Positions 51,444 to 59,621 of a stretch of 64,000 bases of DNA are shown piece after piece. This stretch comes from Neobacillus sp. PS3-40 (GTDB taxonomy: Bacteria > Bacillota > Bacilli > Bacillales > Cytobacillaceae). Under the pieces are notes generated by a model, which saw only the letters and a list, made by a program, of their open reading frames with translations, did not search any database and was not told where the DNA came from. The translations under genes were made by a program, and so were the position numbers. The stretch is taken from assembly GCF_030915485.1 (NCBI RefSeq), contig NZ_CP133266.1:2732001-2796000 (forward strand), given 5' to 3'. The first letter of the stretch is position 1. Every line of letters starts with the position of its first letter.

Positions 51444-52451
51444 TTGGAACTAATACACCACCCGCAGCTTACTGCCTCAGAGTTAGCGACTTTGTGGAAT
51501 ACGTATATGGCAGATACGATGGGGAAATGTATGCTCATCCATTTTAAAGAGACTGTTGAGGATAAAAATATCGAAGAAATTATCGACATCGCTTTACAAA
51601 TTGCCGAAGATCACATCATTACAATTACAGAATTATTTCATAAAGAACAAATACCCATACCTCATGGTTTTGATGAAAATGATATAAATAGAAATGCTCC
51701 AAGGTTGTTTTCGGATGTATACTACTTGCGCTATTTGGAACATATGGGGAGAACGGGTTTAACTACATATGCTCTAGCCAAAGCAATATCAACTAGAAAA
51801 GATATTCGAGAACACTTTAAATTATGGTACGAACAGACTGAACAAATGTATGATTTGGCAACGGACTTAGCATTGGCTATTGGAACATACGTGAGATCTC
51901 CCTATATTGATTATTACAAGGAAGTTCAATATGTTGAAAACAATGACTTTTTAGGTAGTATTTTTGGCAAACAACGTTCCTTATTAGCAATTGAAATAGC
52001 ACATTTAGGGACAAATATCGAAGTATGTCATGTGGGACAAACCCTGTTAATGGGATTTAGTCAAGTCGCAAAGTCTAAAGAAATACGGCACTTCCTGCAG
52101 CGTGGAACTCAAATTGGGAAAAAACAAATTACTATTTTCTTTGAAATTTTAAAAGATAGTAATACTTCATATCCATCCACTTGGGATGCACTTATTACGG
52201 GTTCAATTGAGCCGCCATTTTCCGATAAATTAATGTTGTTTCAAGCCAATTTATTGAGTGCCATTGCTATTGCAGACTTTGGAGCGGCTATTAGTGGAAG
52301 TGTTAGAAGAGATATCGGAATTTTATATGCAAGATTGATGGCGGAACTTGGAAGCTATGCTGAGGATGGAGCCAAATATTTAATTAAACAAAGATGGCTA
52401 GAAAAACCACCCCAGACACATGATAGAGAATACCTGATTAATCGAGAGTAA
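51444..52451 (+). CDS. DUF3231-family protein
   Basis: 335 residues formed by two similar helical halves of about 165 residues, each a ferritin-like four-helix pattern (LTASELATLWNTYMADTMGK near the start, EPPFSDKLMLFQANLLSAI opening a segment of the second). The frame opens at GTG 51435, but AAGAGGTGA is well placed for TTG 51444. DUF3231 proteins occur in several copies in Bacillaceae and their role is unknown. Confidence 0.82.
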   Translation: MELIHHPQLTASELATLWNTYMADTMGKCMLIHFKETVEDKNIEEIIDIALQIAEDHIITITELFHKEQIPIPHGFDENDINRNAPRLFSDVYYLRYLEHMGRTGLTTYALAKAISTRKDIREHFKLWYEQTEQMYDLATDLALAIGTYVRSPYIDYYKEVQYVENNDFLGSIFGKQRSLLAIEIAHLGTNIEVCHVGQTLLMGFSQVAKSKEIRHFLQRGTQIGKKQITIFFEILKDSNTSYPSTWDALITGSIEPPFSDKLMLFQANLLSAIAIADFGAAISGSVRRDIGILYARLMAELGSYAEDGAKYLIKQRWLEKPPQTHDREYLINRE

Positions 52452-52457
52452 CATAGT

Positions 52458-52492
52458 AGTGACTGTCCACTTCATTTATGGACAGTCTCTAA
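52458..52492 (+). terminator. Terminator after the DUF3231 gene
   Basis: GACTGTCC (52461) and GGACAGTC (52480) form a perfect 8-bp stem, followed by TCTAAATTT. Confidence 0.7.
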
Positions 52493-52547
52493 ATTTAAGT
52501 ATCTTATTTATTATTCATTTTTGAAGTGAAATACGAACATACATGGT

Positions 52548-52608
52548 AATCAAACGTTTGATTGAATTGCTCTGAAACCAACAATACCAATAATTTACTA
52601 GGGAGAAT
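52548..52608 (+). repeat. AATCAAACGTTTGATT element, copy 6 (tail degenerate)
   Basis: AATCAAACGTTTGATTGAA is exact; the tail (GGGAGAATTGAAAAATT) is only loosely like other copies. Confidence 0.55.
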
Positions 52609-52738
52609 TGAAAAATTAATGAGTAGTGATTTGTTATTTTAACATAAATCGTTATTTGACCATCCTTTTGATTTGAATTTAAAAATTGACTTTGGAAGAA
52701 CCGAAATAGGGCAGTCAAAATTATATAAGGGAGCTAAT

Positions 52739-52777
52739 AGAGACTGTCCTTTGTATCTAGGGACAGTCTCTTATTAT
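52739..52777 (-). terminator. Terminator after the acetyltransferase gene
   Basis: AGAGACTGTCC and GGACAGTCTCT pair over 11 bp. It lies right after the stop of the minus-strand acetyltransferase gene. Confidence 0.75.
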
Positions 52778-53269
52778 TTAGTCTAAAATCAATTGGTAAA
52801 AATCAACATGTTGCCATTCACCAAATTTAAAACCAACTTCTAGAAAACGTCCTACGAAGCTAAAGCCGAATTTCTCATGAAGCTTTACACTCGCTATGTT
52901 TCCACTTGAAATACCTCCAATAAGCGTATGAAACCCGAGTTGTCTTGTTCGGCCAACCAGTTCTTTCATTAGAGAGGTTCCGATTCCTTTTCCACGGTGT
53001 TCTCTTGAGAGATAGATGGATAGTTCTGTTGACCTTGAATAGCCAGGTTTGTCTCTATATGGAGATAGGCAACAGTAACCGACAACGAGATCATCTATTA
53101 GTGCTACAATGAGGGGGAATCTACCGCCGTGTTGTTGAAACCAAACTTTTCGTTGCTCGAGGCTGTGTTCTTCTAAATCAAAAGTGGCTGTAAGATTTTT
53201 AACTGCGTCATTGTAGATTTCCAACATTGTAGGCAAGTCATCGATTACTGCATCGCGTATTTTGATCAT
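52778..53269 (-). CDS. GNAT-family N-acetyltransferase, PAT-like
   Basis: 163 residues. IRDAVIDDLPTMLEIYNDAV opens the fold, the acetyl-CoA loop is HRGKGIGTSLMKEL, and the C-terminal VKLHEKFGFSFVGRFLEVG and WQHVDFYQL are typical of phosphinothricin/methionine-sulfoximine acetyltransferases. Upstream in-frame ATGs exist, but AAGGATGAG is best spaced for ATG 53269. It may acetylate an amino-acid-like toxin. Divergent from the repair operon. Confidence 0.88.
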   Translation of the reverse strand: MIKIRDAVIDDLPTMLEIYNDAVKNLTATFDLEEHSLEQRKVWFQQHGGRFPLIVALIDDLVVGYCCLSPYRDKPGYSRSTELSIYLSREHRGKGIGTSLMKELVGRTRQLGFHTLIGGISSGNIASVKLHEKFGFSFVGRFLEVGFKFGEWQHVDFYQLILD

Positions 53270-53361
53270 TAGGCTCATCCTTTTTTGAATAATGATACTT
53301 CTGATCAATTTAATTTGCTATTCTAATTTAAAAGGGTGAAGGAACGTGAGGGGGAGGAAGC

Positions 53362-54480
53362 ATGTTTGATAGATACGAGAAAATTTCAGAAAAAAATAAA
53401 GACTACAATGGAAAATTCTTTACCGGAGTTAAAACAACTGGAATCTATTGCCTTCCTTCCTGCAGTGCGAAAACGCCGAGAAGAGAAAATGTTGAGTTTT
53501 TCGATACTATCCTTTTGGCTGAGGCAGCAGGATATAGGCCATGTAAAAAATGTTTTCCTACTGTTTTTGATGTGCATTGGAATGATTTTAAAAACTATAT
53601 TGAAATTATCCCACCAGAGGAATTTAGTTTTGAAGAATGCTTAGTATATTTAAATCGCTCTGATATAGAATGCCTTCATAAGGTGAAAAATGGAGAGGTA
53701 TTGAAATTTGTAAGATTTGGGGAATGGGATGTTCTTCTGGGAATGAGAAAAGATGGACCAAATATTCGCGTCTCTTTTTTAAACAGAATCCCGCCCAAAT
53801 GGGTAAGAGCAAAGGCGGCAAAATATGTCTGGGATATGTTTGATTTACAGACCAATTTAGAACCCTTTTACGAATTGGCCACACATGATGACATTCTTAA
53901 AACATTGATAGCCCGATATAAAGGTCTTAGAATCGTAAAAATAGATGACCTCTTTGAATGCTTATGTTGGGCGGTGATTGGCCAACAAATCAATCTGAAA
54001 TTTGCGTACACTTTAAAAAAACGCCTTGTAGAAAATCATGGTGGAAAACTTGATTTTGATGGGGATATGTATTTCACTTTTCCTTCTGCGGAAGTAATTT
54101 CAATGCTTCAAGTAGAGGATTTGAAACAACTTCAATTCACGACAAGGAAAACAGAATATTTGATTGGGATTGCCCAATTATGTGCAGATGGTATTTTAAA
54201 AAAAGAAGAACTTAACCTGGAAAAGGACTATGAAAAGCTAAAAAAGAGGCTCGAATCCATTCGTGGAATTGGCAGCTGGACCGCAGATTATACAATTATG
54301 AAATGCTTCAATCTTAACAGTGCCTTCCCACTGGCAGATGTAGGGATTCACAATGCATTAAAAGGGATACTTGGGCGGGATCACAAGCCAGCCCTTCATG
54401 AAATACAAAAGTTTACTGAAGGCTGGCGAGGCTTTGAAGCTTACGCTGCATTTTATATATGGAGATGGTTATATGACTGA
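53362..54480 (+). CDS. Ada zinc-domain / AlkA-type DNA glycosylase fusion
   Basis: 372 residues. N-terminal Ada metal-binding domain with four Cys in GIYCLPSCSA and GYRPCKKC (about residues 25-65). The usual AraC helix-turn-helix of Ada is missing; instead an AlkA-like N-terminal domain and the HhH glycosylase fold follow (WAVIGQQINLKFA, hairpin IRGIGSWTADYTIM with a downstream catalytic Asp in PLADVGIHNAL). It should remove alkylated bases, and the Ada zinc domain may repair methylphosphotriesters or sense them. GGGGGAGGAAGC precedes the ATG. It overlaps ogt by 8 bp, giving an alkylation-repair operon without a separate activator. Confidence 0.88.
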   Translation: MFDRYEKISEKNKDYNGKFFTGVKTTGIYCLPSCSAKTPRRENVEFFDTILLAEAAGYRPCKKCFPTVFDVHWNDFKNYIEIIPPEEFSFEECLVYLNRSDIECLHKVKNGEVLKFVRFGEWDVLLGMRKDGPNIRVSFLNRIPPKWVRAKAAKYVWDMFDLQTNLEPFYELATHDDILKTLIARYKGLRIVKIDDLFECLCWAVIGQQINLKFAYTLKKRLVENHGGKLDFDGDMYFTFPSAEVISMLQVEDLKQLQFTTRKTEYLIGIAQLCADGILKKEELNLEKDYEKLKKRLESIRGIGSWTADYTIMKCFNLNSAFPLADVGIHNALKGILGRDHKPALHEIQKFTEGWRGFEAYAAFYIWRWLYD

Positions 54481-54937
54481 CAAATATTATGGATATTACG
54501 AATCATCAGTGGGACTCATTGAGGTTGTTTGTACGAAAGAATGGGTGCTCTCGGTTTTGTTTGTAGATAAAAGAGCTACTACCACTGATTCGACTGACTT
54601 ATTAGAGGAGGCATTACTCCAACTTGAACAATTTTTTAAAGGAATGAGAAAAGAGTTTACTTTGCCGTTATCATTGAATGGAACTGAATTTCAAAAGGGT
54701 GTTTGGCAAGAGCTACTGAATATTCCCTTTGGTCAAACGTTGTCTTATAAAGATTTAGCAGTAAAAATAGGAAATGAAAAAGCAACAAGAGCAGTTGGGA
54801 ATGCAAATAGTAAGAATCTTATTGGTATTATTGTTCCCTGCCACCGTGTAATTGGCTCGAATCAAAGTTTAACTGGCTATTCAGGGGGACTGGAACGGAA
54901 GCAATGGCTTTTAGCGCATGAAAGGAAATGTTTATAA
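54473..54937 (+). CDS. ogt: Methylated-DNA--protein-cysteine methyltransferase
   Basis: 154 residues that accept O6-methyl groups from guanine. The active-site IIVPCHRVIGS is intact, with FQKGVWQELLNIPFGQT and ATRAVGNANSKN for DNA binding and the Asn hinge. The ATG at 54473 lies inside the end of the glycosylase gene; the longer frame from 54371 is rejected because it would overlap that gene by over 100 bp. Partner of the Ada-AlkA fusion. Confidence 0.93.
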   Translation: MTDKYYGYYESSVGLIEVVCTKEWVLSVLFVDKRATTTDSTDLLEEALLQLEQFFKGMRKEFTLPLSLNGTEFQKGVWQELLNIPFGQTLSYKDLAVKIGNEKATRAVGNANSKNLIGIIVPCHRVIGSNQSLTGYSGGLERKQWLLAHERKCL

Positions 54938-54970
54938 AAGTAATATAGAGTTGGAACTATCTTCTATTAA

Positions 54971-55133
54971 GGCTCTTTCTTAAACTTTGTTACTATTCGA
55001 TACTAATTTGCAGGTTCTTACAAGTTTTACGGAATATATTATGGTCAAGTTGAGAGAGAAAAGAGCACGATACTAAGATTAATTCGGGCTCTATCCATTT
55101 GTACGTAAAACAACAATCTATGCGAAAACAGCC
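54971..55133 (+). mobile_element. MITE copy 5 (about 163 bp, most diverged)
   Basis: GGCTCTTTCTTAAACTTTG at the left and ATGCGAAAACAGCC at the right, with 8-bp flanks TCTATTAA and TTTATTAA (7 of 8 identical). The middle differs from the other copies, so this is an older insertion. Confidence 0.75.
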
Positions 55134-55212
55134 TTTATTAATTTGCTATTCGTCTATTTTGTCGTAATAATAGGAAGATATAAGAGTTATATCAAAGAAA
55201 GTAGGGTTTTTT

Positions 55213-57108
55213 TTGTCAGATTTTTTATCGTTAGGAATTTCAAAAAACGTAAGCGATCTTCTAAAAGTGAATGGAATTGTCTCACCAACACCTATCCAGG
55301 AACGGGCAATCCCTGAGGTTATGGCGGGTCAGGATGTAATTGCTCAGGCACAAACAGGTACAGGCAAGACCTTTACATTTGTATTACCAATTCTTGAGAA
55401 AATTGATCCAAATTTGGAGCATGTACAAGCACTAATTGTCACTCCTACAAGAGAACTAGCACTACAAATTACGCATGAAATTGAAAACTTTTTGGAACAT
55501 ATAGAGGATATTCGGGTATTAGCTGTTTACGGCGGCCAGGATGTTGAAAAACAATTAAAAAAGCTAAAGAAAAACGTACAAATAGTGGTCGGAACACCGG
55601 GAAGACTTTTAGATCATATTCGCAGAGAAACGGTTCAATTATCGAAGGTTTCATTCCTTGTCTTGGATGAAGCTGACCAAATGCTCCATATTGGATTCCT
55701 CCGCGAGGTTGAAGAAATTATTAATGAAACACCTGCAACAAGGCAAACGATGTTATTTTCAGCAACCATTTCAGATGAAATCAGAAAATTAGCCAGAAGT
55801 CATATGAAAAATCCTAAAAATATACAAGTTGAAAAAACACAGACACCAGCCATGACAGTTAATCAAGTAGCCATTCATTCAACTGATCGGGGAAAACAAG
55901 CACTACTTATGCAATTAATCGAAACACATCGCCCATTTTTGGCATTAATTTTCTGCCGAACCAAGCGAAGAGTAAGTAATCTTTTTGAGGCTCTGAGAGC
56001 AAATGGTTTTCAATGTGATGAATTACATGGAGATTTATCGCAGGCGAAAAGAGAAAGAGTAATGGAGCGGTTTCGGAAGGCTGAAATGCAACTTTTGATT
56101 GCTACGGATGTTGCAGCAAGAGGTCTAGATGTTGAAGGTGTTACCCATGTGTATAACTATGATATCCCACAAGATACAGAAAGCTATATCCACCGGATCG
56201 GGAGAACTGGACGAGCAGGAAGTATAGGTCTTGCAATTACGTTATATGCAGAAAAGGATTATCAGGCATTAGAATCAATTGAAAGAGATTTAAACATTAC
56301 GATTAAAAAACAAGACAGTGAAGGCGGAAGCGCTAAGGAACCGCAACAAACCGATTCTCGGCAAAACCGTCAGAGAAAGCCAAGTGAGAATAGGAATGGA
56401 AGACAAGATCGCCGAGGTAGATTAGGAGAAAACAGGCGTGCAAATCAGGGATCCAGAGAAAAAACAAACGAGAATAGAAGACCAAGACAGGATCGTGCGG
56501 GAAGACCAGAAGAAACTAGAGGTCAAAGGCAGGATCGTGTGGGAAGACCAGGAGAATCTAGAGGTCAAAGGCAGGATCGTGCGGGAAGACCGGATGAAAC
56601 TAGAGGTCAAAGGCAGGATCGTGTGGGAAGACCAGAAGAAACTAGAGGTCAAAGGCAGGATCGTGCGGGAAGACCAGGAGAATCTAGAGGTCAGAGGCAG
56701 GATCGTGCGGAAAGACCAGGAGAAACTAGAGGTCAAAGACAGGATCGTGTGGGAAGATCGGAAGAAACTAGAGGTCAATGGCAGGATCGTGCGGGAAGAC
56801 CAGGAGAAACTAGAGGTCAAAGGCAGGATCGTGCGGAAAGACCAGGAGAAGCTAGTCGGGCAAAACTTGGTCGTCCCGGAAAAATGGTGGAAAATAGAGG
56901 ATCGTTTGCGAGCAAAGAAAGACCTCAAAGACCTGATGGAAACCGTAGCGATCAATCAAAAAAACCTACAGAAGGTCACAACCCAAGACAGGTGCGTACT
57001 GGTAGATCTTCTGATGAATGGAGTTCATCTACATCCAGTAGATCCAACGGAAATTCAGGACCAAAACGAGGGTCATTCGGAGCAGGAAAAAGTAAAAAAA
57101 GAAGATAG
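55213..57108 (+). CDS. DEAD-box RNA helicase with repetitive basic tail
   Basis: 631 residues from TTG 55213. RecA-like domains carry motif Q ([10 protein letters not shown]), I AQTGTGKT, Ia PTRELA, II DEAD, III SAT, and [10 protein letters not shown]. From about residue 375 the tail is disordered and rich in Arg, Gln, Gly and Asp, with about nine copies of a 14-residue unit like [14 protein letters not shown] (42 bp each, 56481-56850). The tail ends [13 protein letters not shown]. Likely a cold-shock or ribosome-assembly helicase of the CshA/DeaD group. The repeats probably bind RNA. Confidence 0.93.
   Translation: MSDFLSLGISKNVSDLLKVNGIVSPTPIQERAIPEVMAGQDVIAQAQTGTGKTFTFVLPILEKIDPNLEHVQALIVTPTRELALQITHEIENFLEHIEDIRVLAVYGGQDVEKQLKKLKKNVQIVVGTPGRLLDHIRRETVQLSKVSFLVLDEADQMLHIGFLREVEEIINETPATRQTMLFSATISDEIRKLARSHMKNPKNIQVEKTQTPAMTVNQVAIHSTDRGKQALLMQLIETHRPFLALIFCRTKRRVSNLFEALRANGFQCDELHGDLSQAKRERVMERFRKAEMQLLIATDVAARGLDVEGVTHVYNYDIPQDTESYIHRIGRTGRAGSIGLAITLYAEKDYQALESIERDLNITIKKQDSEGGSAKEPQQTDSRQNRQRKPSENRNGRQDRRGRLGENRRANQGSREKTNENRRPRQDRAGRPEETRGQRQDRVGRPGESRGQRQDRAGRPDETRGQRQDRVGRPEETRGQRQDRAGRPGESRGQRQDRAERPGETRGQRQDRVGRSEETRGQWQDRAGRPGETRGQRQDRAERPGEASRAKLGRPGKMVENRGSFASKERPQRPDGNRSDQSKKPTEGHNPRQVRTGRSSDEWSSSTSSRSNGNSGPKRGSFGAGKSKKRR
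56481..56850 (+). repeat. 42-bp in-frame tandem repeat in the helicase gene
   Basis: About nine units of AGACCAGAAGAAACTAGAGG plus CAAAGGCAGGATCGTGCGGG, each encoding 14 residues. Variants alternate (GRPEET/GRPGES/GRPDET/ERPGET; DRV/DRA). The repeat keeps all six frames open for hundreds of bases. Confidence 0.95.
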
Positions 57109-57174
57109 GTACGGATTCTCCACTATGGCAATACTTTAAATGAGTGGGGGACAGTCCCCAAGAAGGATGAAAAA

Positions 57175-58365
57175 ATGAAAATAGAAATAAGCTTAAAAGT
57201 GAAATCAACATTCGTGAATAAGTTTAAAAGTGGGTATCCGCTTATTACTAAAGAGGCCATCATCAAGCTTAACGATTTAGAAGAAGGAGCGATCGTTAAG
57301 CTTGTCGATGATCAGAACAGGTTTATTGCAAAAGGATATTATGGGAAGCAGAATAAAGGATATGGTTGGGTTTTGACGAGAAATGAACTCGACCAGCTTG
57401 ATCAAAGATTTTTTACGGATAAGATAAGGGTGGCTATTGATTACCGGAAGTTATTTTTTCAAGATAAAGAGACAACAGCGTTTCGAGTTTTTAATGGTGA
57501 AGGCGACGGGATTGGCGGCTTAACCATTGACTACTTTAATGGCTACTACTTACTAAATTGGTACAGCAAAGGAATTTACCATTTTCGCGAATACATTATC
57601 AATTCACTGAAGGAATTGGTGGAATTCAAAGGAATATACCAAAAAAAGCGATTTGATGAAAAAGGCAAATACATCGAGGAAGATGATTTCGTAGCTGGTG
57701 AACGAGGACAATTTCCGATGATTGTAAAAGAAAACGGTGTTAACTTTGCGATTTACTTAAATGAAAGTGCGATGGTAGGTGTCTTTTTAGATCAGCGGGA
57801 TGTAAGAAGAACAATTCGAGACAAATATGCAAATGGGAAGAACGTTCTTAATACGTTTTCCTATACGGGTGCTTTCTCCGTTTTCGCTGCTCTAGGTGGC
57901 GCAACGAAAACAACGAGTGTTGACCTTGCCAATCGAAGCCGAAGTAAGACAATAGAGCAATTTGGTATAAATGGAATTGATTACGAAGCACAGGATATTA
58001 TTGTGGAGGATGTTTTCAATTACTTTAAATATGCCGTGAAAAAAGAGCGCAAGTTTGATATGGTGATCCTCGATCCACCAAGCTTTGCAAGGTCTAAGAA
58101 ATTTACTTTCAGTGCTGAAAAGGATTATAAAAACTTGTTAAAAGAAGCCATCGCTATTACAGAAAAAAATGGAACGATTGTTGCCTCCACAAATTGTAGC
58201 TCGTTTGGAATGGATAAGTTCAAAGGATTTATTGATGCTGCATTTAAAGAGTCTGGGGAAAAGTATAAGCTTTTGGAGGAGTTTTCTCTTCCTACTGATT
58301 TCAAAACTAGTAAGGAATTTTCAGAAGGAAATTATCTTAAAGTTGTGTTTATTAAAAAGCAATAA
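57175..58365 (+). CDS. Class I SAM-dependent rRNA methyltransferase, RlmI-like
   Basis: 396 residues. An N-terminal PUA-like domain (KSGYPLITKEAIIKLNDLEEG) of about 80 residues, a linker domain, then a Rossmann methyltransferase with the SAM loop NTFSYTGAFSVFAALGGA and catalytic-site DPPSFARS. This is the RlmI/RlmKL 23S rRNA m5C methyltransferase family. Lies 66 bp after the helicase gene, so the two may serve ribosome biogenesis together. AAGAAGGATGAAAAA precedes the ATG. Confidence 0.88.
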   Translation: MKIEISLKVKSTFVNKFKSGYPLITKEAIIKLNDLEEGAIVKLVDDQNRFIAKGYYGKQNKGYGWVLTRNELDQLDQRFFTDKIRVAIDYRKLFFQDKETTAFRVFNGEGDGIGGLTIDYFNGYYLLNWYSKGIYHFREYIINSLKELVEFKGIYQKKRFDEKGKYIEEDDFVAGERGQFPMIVKENGVNFAIYLNESAMVGVFLDQRDVRRTIRDKYANGKNVLNTFSYTGAFSVFAALGGATKTTSVDLANRSRSKTIEQFGINGIDYEAQDIIVEDVFNYFKYAVKKERKFDMVILDPPSFARSKKFTFSAEKDYKNLLKEAIAITEKNGTIVASTNCSSFGMDKFKGFIDAAFKESGEKYKLLEEFSLPTDFKTSKEFSEGNYLKVVFIKKQ

Positions 58366-58410
58366 AAACACAGGTCAACAATACTAGCGAGTTTGCTTGT
58401 GGGGATGAAA

Positions 58411-58572
58411 AACAGGCTATGAAGGCCCTTTTTCATGTTTATCAACCGAATTAGGTCCTTCATAGCTCTGATGAAGGCCCTTTTTCATGTAGATTAACCG
58501 AGATTGGTCCTTCATAGCCCCGATGAAGGACTTTTTTCATATTGATCAACTGAATTAGGTCCTTCATAGCCT
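58411..58572 (+). repeat. Second array of the 52-bp hairpin repeat (about 3 units)
   Basis: GGTCCTTCAT starts at 58454, 58506 and 58558, exactly 52 bp apart; a partial unit precedes them. The unit is GGTCCTTCAT, loop, GATGAAGGCCC, TTTTTCATG, AACCGAATTA. It is the same family as the 40.05-40.35 kb array but on the opposite strand. It lies between convergent genes. Confidence 0.88.
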
Positions 58573-58603
58573 AAAAATAATATGAAATTAATTATTAACT
58601 CAT

Positions 58604-59131
58604 CTACGACTTCAAAGCTGCCAAATATCTTTCCTTGATGATTTGACAATGATGTATTTCATGGCCAGTAATCATATATGCAAGAGAGCGGGCTGTAGTT
58701 TCATGATTATTTGATAAGCCCTTCCTTCCCCATGATTCTTCAGACATATTCTGAATAAGTGTAATGGTGGCATTTCGTGTAACGGTAAATTCATCAAGAA
58801 GATTCTCTAATGTTCTTTGATTAAAATTTGCACCCTTAACATAAATGTTCTCATTAAATCCGAGTAAAGGTGTACTGTCACCACGACCAAAGCGAAGGAG
58901 ACGAATACTCATAATTCTCTCCGTATCAGTCATATGCCCTAGTACCTCCTTGATACTCCACTTATCAGGAGCATATTGAAAATGACCATTTGATTCGGGA
59001 ATACTTCGGAAAAGCGAAATGGTCCCCAATAGATTTTCTTGAAGAATCGAGACAATCTCTCCATTAGGAACAAGTTTTATATACCCTTCAAAATAAGCTG
59101 GATATTCACCTTCAGTTGGACGATGTAGCAT
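58604..59131 (-). CDS. DinB-family protein
   Basis: 175 residues in a DinB four-helix fold. Putative metal ligands are His in VLGHMTDTERIM, His in GHEIHHCQIIKERY (two His), with the usual W in KWSIKEV ahead of the first. AAAGGAGAGGGAAAC precedes ATG 59131; the ATG 18 bp upstream overlaps that site and is rejected. The family includes bacillithiol-dependent and other metal-dependent transferases. The substrate is unknown. Confidence 0.85.
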   Translation of the reverse strand: MLHRPTEGEYPAYFEGYIKLVPNGEIVSILQENLLGTISLFRSIPESNGHFQYAPDKWSIKEVLGHMTDTERIMSIRLLRFGRGDSTPLLGFNENIYVKGANFNQRTLENLLDEFTVTRNATITLIQNMSEESWGRKGLSNNHETTARSLAYMITGHEIHHCQIIKERYLAALKS

Positions 59132-59591
59132 GTTTCCCTCTCCTTTCAAAAAAACAAATATGATAATTATACTTTACATTAAAAAGTATTAAATGAAAAA
59201 GTATATGCGAAGTTGTTAATCAATGAACAAGTATTGAAATCGCTAATTGTATTTGGTTTCCAATAAAATTATTAATGGACATAGTAGGAATTCGAGCTAC
59301 TTTAGTAGAAATCAAATTAATAAAAGATAGTACGTAATCGTATCTAAAATGATGAAATTTTCTTCATTAGCTTCCCCCAGTTATATAGTGTAATAAATAT
59401 TTACTATTTTGTAAGAGATTGTTTTTTGTATTTTTATATACAAATTTAATAGAATGGTCACCCACCATGATTGTTATTTCTCGCAAGTGGATAGTTTCAA
59501 ATCCTATGCCATATTATTAAATTGTAATATATGAAAATTTTTGATATTTTTAAATAAGATTAGCAATATGAACAAAGGGGAAAAAGTGAGT
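59132..59591. other. AT-rich intergenic stretch
   Basis: Between divergent genes. It holds promoter-like AT tracts but no repeat, hairpin or gene that I can support. Confidence 0.5.
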
Positions 59592-59621
59592 ATGAAAAAT
59601 AGGAATTATCATCATGCGTAA
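59592..59621 (+). promoter_or_regulatory. 9-codon leader frame overlapping the GGDEF-EAL start
   Basis: ATG 59592 (AAAGGGGAAAAAGTGAGT upstream) encodes MKNRNYHHA and stops at 59619-59621, across the ATG at 59614 of the cyclic-di-GMP gene. The stronger ribosome site belongs to this mini-frame, so it may feed or limit translation of the large gene. Confidence 0.4.

Noticed and set aside
56438-57139. Long overlapping frame (about 233 codons) inside the helicase gene
   Set aside because: It is kept open only by the 42-bp repeat; it has no ribosome site and its composition merely mirrors the repeat. The opposite-strand frame at 56422-56955 is rejected for the same reason.
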